Below, one piece after another: positions 8,225-15,186 of a DNA stretch of 24,503 bases. The notes beneath the pieces are model-generated. The model worked only from the letters and a program-made list of their open reading frames with translations. It searched no databases and was not told where the DNA came from. The stretch spans positions 1 to 24,503 of the forward strand of contig JACMMM010000328.1 of NCBI GenBank assembly GCA_014379065.1, in the 5' to 3' direction. Numbering within the stretch: the stretch's first letter is position 1; each line of letters starts with the position of its first letter. Source of the stretch: Saprospiraceae bacterium. GTDB lineage: Bacteria > Bacteroidota > Bacteroidia > Chitinophagales > Saprospiraceae. A program made the position numbers and the translations under genes.

Positions 8225-10093
8225 TTATTCTCTTGCCAATCCCCGTATTTTTCGGGTCTGCCCCACCTGTTCAAGTTCGGTGCGAAGGCTTGTAGCATCG
8301 CCGATTTCCCGGAAAGAAAAATATTGTAATCCACCGCTCAGCACCGTGATCAGGAAGAAAAAATACATCAGCACACCCGCAGCGCAGGTTGTGGCGATGG
8401 TGCTATAGGCAGCCATGGCACCTTCTGCTGGCGGCACAAACCAACTAAACAATTGAATGACCATTTCCCAAATGGGGGACTCTAAAAACATGAAAAACAA
8501 CAAGTTGAGCGCTCCCGTCAACAGTCCCAGCCCCATGGCAGGTCCCCAGCGCATCAATTGCCAAGCCCGGCTGAGTGCGACGAAAGGGTTCAGCGTTTCA
8601 AAGTAAATCACTGCCGCCCACAACGCAAGAAAAGGAAAGGCAGCCCAAGAAAGCATTACCCCAAGATAACCCGACAAGGACTCCAACCCAAAAGCAAAAC
8701 CCGGCATCAGGAGCAAAAGCGGAAGTCCTGCAAGCAGGGCGCGACGCGCCTCGAAAGCTGGGCGCTGCTCAGTATCCATCTCTTGTTCCAAAGCTCGGAA
8801 AGCCGCTACCGTCACACTCGCGAGTAGGAATATTTGAAAGAAGTAAAGTCCCGAGGTTGACTCATTGCCAAAAAAACCACCCAATCCGCCCAAGATGTCC
8901 AAGGGCCAAAGCGGCACATCAGGAAAGGTGAAGGTTTCTGCCGCCGACTTTTCAGAAAAACCAAAAGCCCATGCTGCAAAAGCCGCCGTGGTTGCAAAAA
9001 GCCCCAGCAGGGTCGTTCGGGGATGCCGCGACAGCACGGTGAAGACATCGGAGAGTATTTCACCCACGGTTTTTATCCCCTGAAAATCAATGGCATGCTC
9101 GCGGGTGGGCGGCAATTCTTTATCCAAAGACGTTGCACGGAAGCCCCCTGTGCGGGCTTTGTGCCAAGGCAGCCACACAAAATACCAGAGCACAAAAAAC
9201 AGGGAAGTGAAAATAAACGCCGCGCGGATGAAATCGGGCGTTTCAGTATACCGGGTAAGAAAACCCTCAAAAAAGCCCGCCATAATAATGATGGGCACGA
9301 TGCCAATAAAGATTTTTAGGCCGCGCCGCATGGTAATCTGAAAAGCCTGCGTGCGCCGATAGGTGCCGGGGAACAACAGGCCCGAGCCCGCTACCAAGCC
9401 CGCCGCCCCTGCGATGATGATAGCGCTGATCTCCAAGGTACCGTGGATCCAAATGGTGAGAAACGACTCCCAAAACACCCCCTGTTCCACAAAAAAATAC
9501 TGAAAGGCGCCTACCATCACCCCGTTGTAAAGCATGATAAATACCGTTCCAATGGAGGCCAAAACCCCAAAAATGGCGGTGCGCAATGCTACGAAAAGGT
9601 TGTTTGCTGTAATGCCTGCGGTTGAACCTAAAGGCCCTGAATCCTTGTAAACCGCCATTGGATCGCCATGTTCAATGTTCGCCAGCGTCATGTCCACATA
9701 TTCGTCGCCAAGAATGATACGCGCAAAATCGGGATTGATCATACTCGACACCACCCCAATGCCAAAAGACAGCACAAACAACGCAAAGGATAACAAAAGC
9801 GCTTTGCGTGATTCCCACATGATGCGGGGCAATTCGTCTGTCCAGAACAGGCGCAGGCGTTCTGCCGGGAAACGTCGCCCCAGGTAGATGTTGTGGAAAA
9901 TCCGCTGTGCCAGCGAATTGAGGAAAACCCGCACGGAGCGATTGGGGTAGAAAGTGCGGGCATATGACAGGTCATCGGTAATTTGGATGAACAGCTCGTT
10001 GAGCTTTTCCGGGTCACGCCGATCGTCGCGAAGCATCTGTTCAAAGCTGGCCCATTTTTCCCGGTTCTGTTCTATAAATTTTGTTTCTTTCAT
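8225..10093 (-). CDS. SpoIIM/DUF95 family polytopic membrane protein with an extra C-terminal membrane half
   Basis: 622 residues. The first half (about 1-330) is a stage II sporulation protein M-type (DUF95) domain: a soluble N-terminal helical part (KFIEQNREKWASFEQML, DLSYARTFYPN, FLNSLAQRIFHNIY) followed by membrane helices including LLLSFALFVLSFGIGVVSS, FGVLASIGTVFIMLYNGVMV and the polar HGTLEISAIIIAGAAGLVAG. The second half (about 355-600) holds several more hydrophobic segments (for example LLAGLPLLLLMPGFAFGLES and AFPFLALWAAVIYFETL) and ends in a charged tail. SpoIIM relatives in Bacteroidota are usually about 320 residues, so this looks like a fusion to a second membrane module. Outside spore-formers these proteins have no sporulation role and their function is not settled. 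It heads a probable two-gene operon with the DUF4129 gene. Confidence 0.83.
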   Translation of the reverse strand: MKETKFIEQNREKWASFEQMLRDDRRDPEKLNELFIQITDDLSYARTFYPNRSVRVFLNSLAQRIFHNIYLGRRFPAERLRLFWTDELPRIMWESRKALLLSFALFVLSFGIGVVSSMINPDFARIILGDEYVDMTLANIEHGDPMAVYKDSGPLGSTAGITANNLFVALRTAIFGVLASIGTVFIMLYNGVMVGAFQYFFVEQGVFWESFLTIWIHGTLEISAIIIAGAAGLVAGSGLLFPGTYRRTQAFQITMRRGLKIFIGIVPIIIMAGFFEGFLTRYTETPDFIRAAFIFTSLFFVLWYFVWLPWHKARTGGFRATSLDKELPPTREHAIDFQGIKTVGEILSDVFTVLSRHPRTTLLGLFATTAAFAAWAFGFSEKSAAETFTFPDVPLWPLDILGGLGGFFGNESTSGLYFFQIFLLASVTVAAFRALEQEMDTEQRPAFEARRALLAGLPLLLLMPGFAFGLESLSGYLGVMLSWAAFPFLALWAAVIYFETLNPFVALSRAWQLMRWGPAMGLGLLTGALNLLFFMFLESPIWEMVIQLFSWFVPPAEGAMAAYSTIATTCAAGVLMYFFFLITVLSGGLQYFSFREIGDATSLRTELEQVGQTRKIRGLARE

Positions 10094-10142
10094 TTTGTGG
10101 TTTTGCCTCCGATGATTCGATGTGCTTCATATTTGGCAAGAG

Positions 10143-10150
10143 CAAAAGTA
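10143..10150 (-). promoter_or_regulatory. Putative Bacteroidota -7 box (TACTTTTG) for the SpoIIM-like gene
   Basis: On the minus strand the site reads TACTTTTG, an exact fit to TAnnTTTG, about 50 bases upstream of the ATG at 10093. I see no good TTG -33 element at the expected distance, so this rests on one box. Confidence 0.4.
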
Positions 10151-10323
10151 ACAGGTTTGGGCGTTTGTTGCGCTCCGTAAAATCGGGTTTTGGCCGAATG
10201 AAAACACAAACGAATTATAATTTTAACATAAGTTGCCGCCGCTCAGGTCCTTTTAACCAACTTTAACCTACCCTCAAATCGAGTTTAATGCTGCATTAAC
10301 CAAAAATTCAAAGGAGAAGGACC

Positions 10324-10331
10324 TATTTTTG
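10324..10331 (+). promoter_or_regulatory. Putative -7 box (TATTTTTG) for the low-complexity secreted protein
   Basis: TATTTTTG fits TAnnTTTG and lies 54 bases before the ATG at 10386, implying a leader of roughly 45-50 nt. A clear -33 TTG is not present. If real, it supports the ATG at 10386 over an upstream TTG at 10329, which would fall inside the promoter. Confidence 0.4.
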
Positions 10332-10385
10332 ACCCAGAAAATATGCGCACCGGAAATTGCGCAAATATTCATTCACTTTCACGCC

Positions 10386-11741
10386 ATGAAAAAACTACAT
10401 AATTCACTGTTTTGGGCAATCGTCGGCCTATTTGCTTTGGCATTCACTCCTCCTGTCAATGCTCAAGACGACCTCTATTACGACCCGGCTACGGATGCTC
10501 CTGCTTCCGCGCCAGCGACCAATACGGAGGAGGACGACGAGGACAATAATGTTACCCGTCGTTACAATGACGACGATGACGATTACTATGAGGAAGATGA
10601 CGATTATGCATACGAATATTCGTCGCGTGTCCGCCGTTTCCACCGTCGCTCTTATGCGGTGGACTATTATGACCCGTTCTTCGTAGACCTTTATAACTAC
10701 GATCCCTTCTATTCCCCTGGAACTTCCATTTACGTTTACAACTATAACGATTACTGGTCGTATCGCCGTTGGCAGCGGATGCAGCGTTGGAATTCATGGA
10801 ACAGCTTTAATTACGGCTATGGATATGGCTGGAATAGTTGGGGGTGGAATAGTGCCTATTCCTACAACAGGCCATGGTACAACCCTTGGGTAGCCAACAA
10901 CTACTACTACGACCCTTATTGGACTTGCAATGGGTACAACCCATACTACCAAAACCAATATTATGGCAATGGCTGGTCAAACGACCACTATTACTACAAC
11001 AATAATAACGGCAATGGCGGTGGCGGTTACTCCCCTCAAACCTATACTGGCCCACGCCGGGGCGGTTCGCACGTTAACCCAGGGTATGCTCGTATACCAG
11101 ATACCAAAGGCCGTTTGGCTACTGCACAGACCGATGTTCGGGTAGTCGAAAAAACAGCTCCTCGACCTGGCCGTACGGCTGGCGACATCGAAGGCAATAC
11201 AGCGGTAGGACGCAGCAAACCGAACTCCGAGCGCAGTGTATCGCCCAGCACAGGTGGCCGTCGCCCCGAAGGCTCTAATACCGAGCCTGCTACTCGCACC
11301 CGCACGAATGAAACTGCCCCAAGGGGTCGTGGTGTTGAAACACCCGCTAAAGACGAAGGATACAAACCGCGTCGTTCGGAAGAAACACCCGCTCGCCCAC
11401 AGCGCACGGAAACTCCTTCGCGCCGCAACGACAACGATGGTGGTACTGTCACCCCGCGTCGTACGGAGCCCACTCCTGCAAGTAAGGAAGAAAGCCGATC
11501 TATTCGCCGAACCGAAGAACGCTCCATGGATCGCCCTAGTCGTTCGAACAATAATGGTGGAGGTAGTTCCTCACAGGAAAGCCGTCCTAGCCGTTCTTCC
11601 GATGGTGGCAGCAGCAATGGCAGTACCCGAAGCGGTGGTAGCAGCAACAGTGGCAGCACCAAAAGCAGTGATTCCAGCAGCAGCAAAAGCTCAAGCGGTA
11701 GTAGCAGCAGTAAAAGCAGTGGCCGCGGTGGTCGCAATTAA
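10386..11741 (+). CDS. Secreted low-complexity protein: acidic, Tyr/Asn/Trp-rich, then Arg/Ser-rich
   Basis: 451 residues from the ATG at 10386, which begins a signal peptide (MKKLHNSLFWAIVGLFALAF ... VNAQ). I do not recognise the protein. Four compositional blocks follow: an acidic Asp/Glu/Tyr segment (about 28-80); a long Tyr/Asn/Trp/Pro-rich segment with very few charges (about 85-215, for example NNYYYDPYW and YNPYYQNQYYGNGW); a basic, Pro/Thr/Arg-rich disordered segment (about 220-385, with repeated RRTE/RTE and ETP-like elements); and a Ser/Gly/Lys tail ending SSKSSGRGGRN. No catalytic fold, membrane segment or T9SS sorting domain is visible. The blocks suggest an exported, largely disordered polymer-like or adhesive protein, but that is inference. 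It is followed by a good intrinsic terminator and is probably transcribed alone. Confidence 0.78.
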   Translation: MKKLHNSLFWAIVGLFALAFTPPVNAQDDLYYDPATDAPASAPATNTEEDDEDNNVTRRYNDDDDDYYEEDDDYAYEYSSRVRRFHRRSYAVDYYDPFFVDLYNYDPFYSPGTSIYVYNYNDYWSYRRWQRMQRWNSWNSFNYGYGYGWNSWGWNSAYSYNRPWYNPWVANNYYYDPYWTCNGYNPYYQNQYYGNGWSNDHYYYNNNNGNGGGGYSPQTYTGPRRGGSHVNPGYARIPDTKGRLATAQTDVRVVEKTAPRPGRTAGDIEGNTAVGRSKPNSERSVSPSTGGRRPEGSNTEPATRTRTNETAPRGRGVETPAKDEGYKPRRSEETPARPQRTETPSRRNDNDGGTVTPRRTEPTPASKEESRSIRRTEERSMDRPSRSNNNGGGSSSQESRPSRSSDGGSSNGSTRSGGSSNSGSTKSSDSSSSKSSSGSSSSKSSGRGGRN

Positions 11742-11764
11742 TACCGCCATTGGAATTTAAAAGG

Positions 11765-11807
11765 AAGGCGGAAATCGGTGCGTGTCGCCTTTTTCCGCCT
11801 TTTTTTT
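11765..11807 (+). terminator. Intrinsic terminator
   Basis: A 10-bp perfect stem (AAGGCGGAAA at 11765-11774 with TTTCCGCCTT at 11792-11801) with a 17-nt loop runs into seven T residues (11801-11807). It sits 24 bases after the stop of the low-complexity protein gene, separating it from the OmpP1/FadL-like gene. Confidence 0.88.
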
Positions 11808-11849
11808 GCTCTGGATATACTCCCATAATTTTTCAAAACAATATTAACC

Positions 11850-13298
11850 ATGAATAAGATAGCTATAATGACCTTATTGCTCCTAGGAGCAAGTCAAACG
11901 TTTTCTCAAAATGCCAGCGATGTACTCCGTTATTCTTATTTGCAGCCCGGCGGTACAGCCCGATATGTTGGCGCAGGTGGCGCGTTTGGTGCGCTAGGAG
12001 CAGAATTTGGGGCAATTAGCCAAAACCCTGCTGGCCTTGCCCTTTACCGTGCCAATGAACTTACGCTGACGCCTTCCCTTCATTTTTCAAAAACCGAAGC
12101 AAATCTTGAGGGTGGAACGCCTTATAGTGACGATAAAAGCAAGTTTGGTTTTGACAATATAGGACTTGTATTCAACACCAATCCCGGCGGCGAACACTGG
12201 AAAGCCTTCAATTTTGGTATCGGCTACAATCGTCAGGCGGATTACAATCGCACGCTATATTATGAGGGTGATGCCTCCGGCACTATCATGAACGGCTTTT
12301 TTTCTGAGGCAAAAACAGGAGACCTCGATGCTTTTGGTTCCGAATTGGCCTCTAGTGCCAATGCTATTTATGAAGATGTGGATGGTAATTTAACGTACGA
12401 TTTTGCAGGGAATGGAAATGCTATGGTACACCGTTCACATGCGGTCACAACTTTTGGCCGCATGAACGAAATGGCCATTGCTTTTGCTGGAAATTACGAT
12501 GAAAAATTGATGGTTGGTGCTACAGTAGGCATCCCATTTGTCAACTATCGTATTGAGGGTGAATACATTGAGAGCGATCCAGCCGAATCCGTTGACTATT
12601 TTGACAAGTTGACCTATACTGAATACCTGCGTTCATCAGGCGTAGGGGTGAACCTCAAACTCGGCGTTATTTACAAGGTAAGTCAAGCCTTGCGCCTTGG
12701 GGCAGCATTTCATACCCCTACCGCAATGAGCCTCACTGATGCCTACAGCAACACTTTTTCCTACGATTACACAGATGGCAATGGGTCTACAGTCGGTGAG
12801 ATACAAAACTCTCCCGACGGCACCTTTGACTACAAACTCCGCACCCCTTGGCGGGCCAGTGCTAGTGCTGCCTTCGTCGTGAAAAAATTTGGCTTTCTCA
12901 GTGCTGACGTAGAGTGGGTGGACTATGCAGCCAACCGATACAACTTTACGGCTGATGTAGCCAGTCAAGATAACCAGCAGTATGAGCGCGAAGTCAACAC
13001 TGACATTCAGCGCAGCTACCAGCAGGCCATGAACGTGCGTCTTGGCGGCGAACTTGCGCTCGATGAATTCCGCTTGCGTGGCGGGTTCAACCTTATGGGC
13101 AAACCCGAAGAAGGCGCGACAGGCTTTAACACTGGCATTAGTGCGGGTGCAGGCGTCAGAGGAAAATCCTTCTTTCTAGACTTAGGATGGCGGCGTGGTC
13201 AGGGCAATGGCGCTGTTCAAGCCTATACTGACGCACCTGTAGCAAGCACTAAAGTGGTGACCAATGATTTCCTTTTAACCGTGGGCTTTAAGTTTTAG
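11850..13298 (+). CDS. OmpP1/FadL/TodX-like outer-membrane protein
   Basis: 482 residues with a signal peptide (IAIMTLLLLGASQTFSQ, cut near residue 20). The mature N-terminus has the pattern typical of Bacteroidota OmpP1/FadL relatives: YSYLQPGGTARYVGAGGAFG, then LGAEFGAISQNPAGLALYR with the family's NPAG turn. The rest alternates short beta strands and Gly/Asn/Asp turns and ends in an aromatic strand, FLLTVGFKF, the usual C-terminal signature of outer-membrane barrels. FadL homologues carry hydrophobic molecules such as long-chain fatty acids across the outer membrane; the substrate here cannot be read from the sequence. The ATG at 11850 is preceded by an A/T-rich leader after the previous terminator, so the gene probably has its own promoter. 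Confidence 0.85.
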   Translation: MNKIAIMTLLLLGASQTFSQNASDVLRYSYLQPGGTARYVGAGGAFGALGAEFGAISQNPAGLALYRANELTLTPSLHFSKTEANLEGGTPYSDDKSKFGFDNIGLVFNTNPGGEHWKAFNFGIGYNRQADYNRTLYYEGDASGTIMNGFFSEAKTGDLDAFGSELASSANAIYEDVDGNLTYDFAGNGNAMVHRSHAVTTFGRMNEMAIAFAGNYDEKLMVGATVGIPFVNYRIEGEYIESDPAESVDYFDKLTYTEYLRSSGVGVNLKLGVIYKVSQALRLGAAFHTPTAMSLTDAYSNTFSYDYTDGNGSTVGEIQNSPDGTFDYKLRTPWRASASAAFVVKKFGFLSADVEWVDYAANRYNFTADVASQDNQQYEREVNTDIQRSYQQAMNVRLGGELALDEFRLRGGFNLMGKPEEGATGFNTGISAGAGVRGKSFFLDLGWRRGQGNGAVQAYTDAPVASTKVVTNDFLLTVGFKF

Positions 13299-13370
13299 GC
13301 TGATTTGGGGGAACCCTAGGTTTAGGGACAATCGTTTGGTTTTCAAAAAGTTGTTTCAAAAATTACCCAT

Positions 13371-13400
13371 TTTGGGGTATAGTAACAGCTGGTAACTTTG
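13371..13400 (+). promoter_or_regulatory. Putative Bacteroidota promoter TTTG-N18-TAACTTTG
   Basis: TTTG at 13371-13374 and TAACTTTG at 13393-13400 are separated by 18 bases, close to the consensus spacing. Transcription from it would start near 13407 and meet the hairpin at 13426-13475, giving a transcript of about 70 nt if that hairpin terminates. Confidence 0.5.
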
Positions 13401-13425
13401 TACCAGTACAGTAAAAAATCTCCTG

Positions 13426-13475
13426 AAAAGGTTGATGCTTAGGGTAGCCGCACTATCTTTGCATCAACCTTTTTT
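13426..13475 (+). terminator. Terminator-like hairpin overlapping a promoter
   Basis: AAAAGGTTGATGC (13426-13438) is exactly complementary to GCATCAACCTTTT (13461-13473), with a 22-nt loop and six T residues at 13470-13475. As RNA it is a good intrinsic terminator. Its two arms also contain the TTG and the end of the TATCTTTG box of the promoter match at 13432-13461, so both readings cannot act at once on the same transcript. Confidence 0.65.
13432..13461 (+). promoter_or_regulatory. Putative Bacteroidota promoter TTG-N19-TATCTTTG
   Basis: TTG at 13432-13434 and TATCTTTG at 13454-13461 with a 19-base spacer match the Bacteroidota primary sigma consensus well. The start would be near 13468, reading into the foldable region that ends with the terminator at 13659-13696. 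Confidence 0.55.
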
Positions 13476-13696
13476 ATTTAATCCGCGGCATCCTGCCGAA
13501 TTTTGCGCTCCCAACCGATAGTTTTCCGATTTTAAAGTATTTACTTTTTAATCACAACCACTACGACCGTAAGGTTACATTTTGTGGTCTAGGCTGTAGT
13601 CGCTTTAGCGGTGTCGGCTCAATGCCCATATTGTGTATTCAATTATAATCTCATGGTTGCCCCTTCCGGTTAGGCTCGCGGTGAGGGGCTTTTTTT
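13468..13696 (+). ncRNA. Candidate small RNA bounded by a promoter match and a terminator
   Basis: The segment runs from the predicted start of the TTG-N19-TATCTTTG promoter to the T-tract of a terminator. Local hairpins can be drawn: CGGCA-TCC-TGCCG near 13485-13497; GACC-GTAA-GGTT (a GNRA-type loop) inside an ACCAC/GTGGT stem around 13557-13592; and CGC-TTTA-GCG near 13601-13611. No coding frame fits. I do not recognise it as 6S, SRP, RNase P or tmRNA. The 5' end is inferred only from the promoter. Confidence 0.35.
13659..13696 (+). terminator. Intrinsic terminator
   Basis: GCCCCT (13659-13664) pairs with AGGGGC (13684-13689); CCG and CGG within the loop can pair further. Seven T residues follow (13690-13696). 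No gene ends just upstream, so it must terminate a non-coding transcript or read-through from the OmpP1/FadL-like gene. Confidence 0.75.
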
Positions 13697-13744
13697 AAAA
13701 AAATGCCAAATTTGGCTTACGGATATACATCTCAAAAAGACTTA

Positions 13745-13837
13745 AGGAAGCTACCGCCCGATAAGAAATCGAATTGAACTTTGGGCCCTTGGCCCTTCGG
13801 TTTTCCCGCTTTAATCGGGGTTTTCGATCATCTTCCT
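13745..13837 (+). ncRNA. Candidate structured RNA or leader: three-way-junction fold upstream of the GH1 gene
   Basis: Nested complementarities: AGGAAG 13745-13750 with CTTCCT 13832-13837; ATCGAA 13768-13773 with TTCGAT 13823-13828; inside these, GGGCC 13783-13787 with GGCCC 13791-13795 and CCCG 13805-13808 with CGGG 13816-13819. Together they form a closing stem, an asymmetric internal loop (17 nt on the 5' side), a second stem and two hairpins from one junction. A terminator follows 14 bases later, and the GH1 start codon is about 115 bases from the end of the fold. The arrangement fits a riboswitch-like attenuator or a small RNA. It is not a tRNA, as no T-loop is present. No known class recognised; no promoter identified for it. 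Confidence 0.35.
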
Positions 13838-13851
13838 ACCCCCCGCAAAGA

Positions 13852-13874
13852 GGCCCGCTTAGGCGGGTCTTTTT
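13852..13874 (+). terminator. Intrinsic terminator upstream of the GH1 gene
   Basis: GGCCCGC (13852-13858) pairs with GCGGGTC (13863-13869), one pair being G-U, with a TTAG loop, followed by five T residues (13870-13874). It lies 78 bases before the GH1 ATG and directly after the structured segment at 13745-13837. Confidence 0.82.
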
Positions 13875-13952
13875 GTTTGTGCAAAAAAATAATTCTGCTT
13901 ATCAATTGCGATTCCGATAATTGCGTCTGGCAATTAAACATCGGCCCGTTCC

Positions 13953-15131
13953 ATGCGACTTGTTTTTCCCGACCATTTTTTATGGGGTAGTTCTACAGCA
14001 GCAGCACAGGTAGAAACAGCTGGCGAGCACCCTTGGCGCGGGCTGCGTTCGCTGGATGGGTATGTTTTTGAACGTACCACGGATCATGAGTTGCGACGCG
14101 AGGAGGACGCCAAAATTATAGCCAGATTCGGTTCGATTTATCGCTGCGGGGTAGACTGGGGTCGTTTGCAGCCCGAGCCGTTTGCAAAGTTCGAGAAGGA
14201 GGTTGTGAGTGAATATAGGCAATTTTTTGATGATTTGCGCACACGGGGTGTCGGATTGATGTTCGTATTGCATCATTTTGTACACCCTAACTGGTTTGAA
14301 CAAAAAGGCGCTTGGATCGATGAAGACAATATTCCTTTCTTCTTGGATTTTGTGCGGCAATGCATTAAGCATTTTGGGGAATATGTAAAGGTTTGGAACA
14401 CCTTCAATGAGCCAAATGTGTACGCCATAAATGCCTATATCTTAGGCAATTTCCCCCCCAGAAAAAAAGGTAGATACCTGACAGCCAACAAAGTGCTCGA
14501 CAACATGGGCAAAGCACACGATATTGCTGTGACGATGCTACGCGACAAAACGGACGCTCCCGTGGGCATTTCGCTAAACACGGCTTGCTTCGAAGGCCGT
14601 GGTGTTTTGGGAAAGTTGGTAGCAGCTTTTGTGCGCTGGTGGTTTATGACTCGGGCCGCAGGGCCTTTTGAGCGTTGTGATTTTTGGGGACTGAGTTATT
14701 ACGCCTACATGATTTTCGATCCGTTCCCGATGGATGCAATTTCGAGAAAAAGGGGTTTGGAAAAACTCGGCATCCCACATGATAAAATGTGGGGCTACCG
14801 CCCGGACGGCTTGGGTGAAGTGTTGCAGCGTTTTCACAAAAAGTATGGGAAACCAATCATTATCACCGAACATGGCATATGCACAGACGACGCGCAGCAG
14901 CGTATCGCCGGGATAAGGGATTATCTGGAAGTTTGTCATAAGGCAATCCAAGACGGGGTAGATTTACAAGGCTATATACATTGGAGCACTTGGGACAATT
15001 TTGAATGGCATTTGGGGCCCAGCTTTCGATTTGGCCTCGTTCGAGTGAACTTTGAAACGATGGACCGCGAGATGACCGCAGCGGGAGAATTTTACGATAA
15101 GGTGGTGCGGGAAAATGGACTAGAAATTTGA
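13953..15131 (+). CDS. Glycoside hydrolase family 1 (beta-glycosidase)
   Basis: 392 residues, no signal peptide, probably cytoplasmic. GH1 landmarks are all present: the N-terminal FLWGSSTAAAQVE with substrate-contact Gln19; VDWGRLQPEP in place of the usual SWSR-type strand; LHHFVHPNWF; the acid/base Glu153 in TFNEPN; the nucleophile Glu306 in IITEHG (ENG is more usual); and the late HWSTWDNFEWHLG segment with Glu351-Trp352. The enzyme should hydrolyse a beta-linked glucoside, galactoside or related sugar by a retaining mechanism; the exact sugar cannot be read. GH1 enzymes are commonly 440-480 residues, so this is a compact member. The ATG at 13953 is supported by the conserved N-terminus starting at once. 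A terminator and structured segment just upstream may control it; a 35-bp hairpin follows its stop. Confidence 0.92.
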   Translation: MRLVFPDHFLWGSSTAAAQVETAGEHPWRGLRSLDGYVFERTTDHELRREEDAKIIARFGSIYRCGVDWGRLQPEPFAKFEKEVVSEYRQFFDDLRTRGVGLMFVLHHFVHPNWFEQKGAWIDEDNIPFFLDFVRQCIKHFGEYVKVWNTFNEPNVYAINAYILGNFPPRKKGRYLTANKVLDNMGKAHDIAVTMLRDKTDAPVGISLNTACFEGRGVLGKLVAAFVRWWFMTRAAGPFERCDFWGLSYYAYMIFDPFPMDAISRKRGLEKLGIPHDKMWGYRPDGLGEVLQRFHKKYGKPIIITEHGICTDDAQQRIAGIRDYLEVCHKAIQDGVDLQGYIHWSTWDNFEWHLGPSFRFGLVRVNFETMDREMTAAGEFYDKVVRENGLEI

Positions 15132-15135
15132 ATCA

Positions 15136-15170
15136 TAGAAGGGTCGCTTTTTTGAAAAGCGACCCTTCTA
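15136..15170. repeat. 16-bp perfect hairpin after the GH1 gene
   Basis: 15136-15151 is exactly complementary to 15155-15170 with a 3-nt loop (TTG). It lies 4 bases after the GH1 stop codon and ends 4 bases before a possible GTG start of the next gene. No U-tract follows, so it is a strong hairpin but not a classical terminator; it may protect the GH1 mRNA 3' end or limit read-through into the protease gene. Confidence 0.92.
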
Positions 15171-15186
15171 AAACGTGACTTCTTTT

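Larger units (their letters stand above)
13299..13952. other. 654-bp gene-free interval with promoters, terminators and foldable segments
   Basis: No convincing protein is encoded here; the open frames are short and lack coding character. In order it holds a weak hairpin (13314-13327), two promoter matches (13371-13400 and 13432-13461), a terminator-like hairpin overlapping the second promoter (13426-13475), a foldable stretch ending in a terminator (13468-13696), a palindrome (13705-13716), a three-way-junction fold (13745-13837) with another terminator (13852-13874), and short AATTG/CAATT inverted elements before the GH1 start codon. Each is listed separately. Confidence 0.7.

Noticed and set aside
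8131..8334. N-terminal extension of the DUF4129 protein (68 extra residues)
   Set aside because: It would translate the palindrome at 8151-8182, overlap the previous gene and bury a perfect signal peptide in the interior.
11042..11737. 231-residue Leu/Arg-rich frame on the minus strand
   Set aside because: It is antisense to the Arg/Ser-rich low-complexity gene; its composition is the mirror of that repeat-like sequence and it has no motif.
13745..13840. tRNA-like closing stem (AGGAAG/CTTCCT)
   Set aside because: No T-arm with a TTCRANY-type loop, no proper anticodon arm and no seven-base acceptor stem; the segment is kept only as an unclassified fold.
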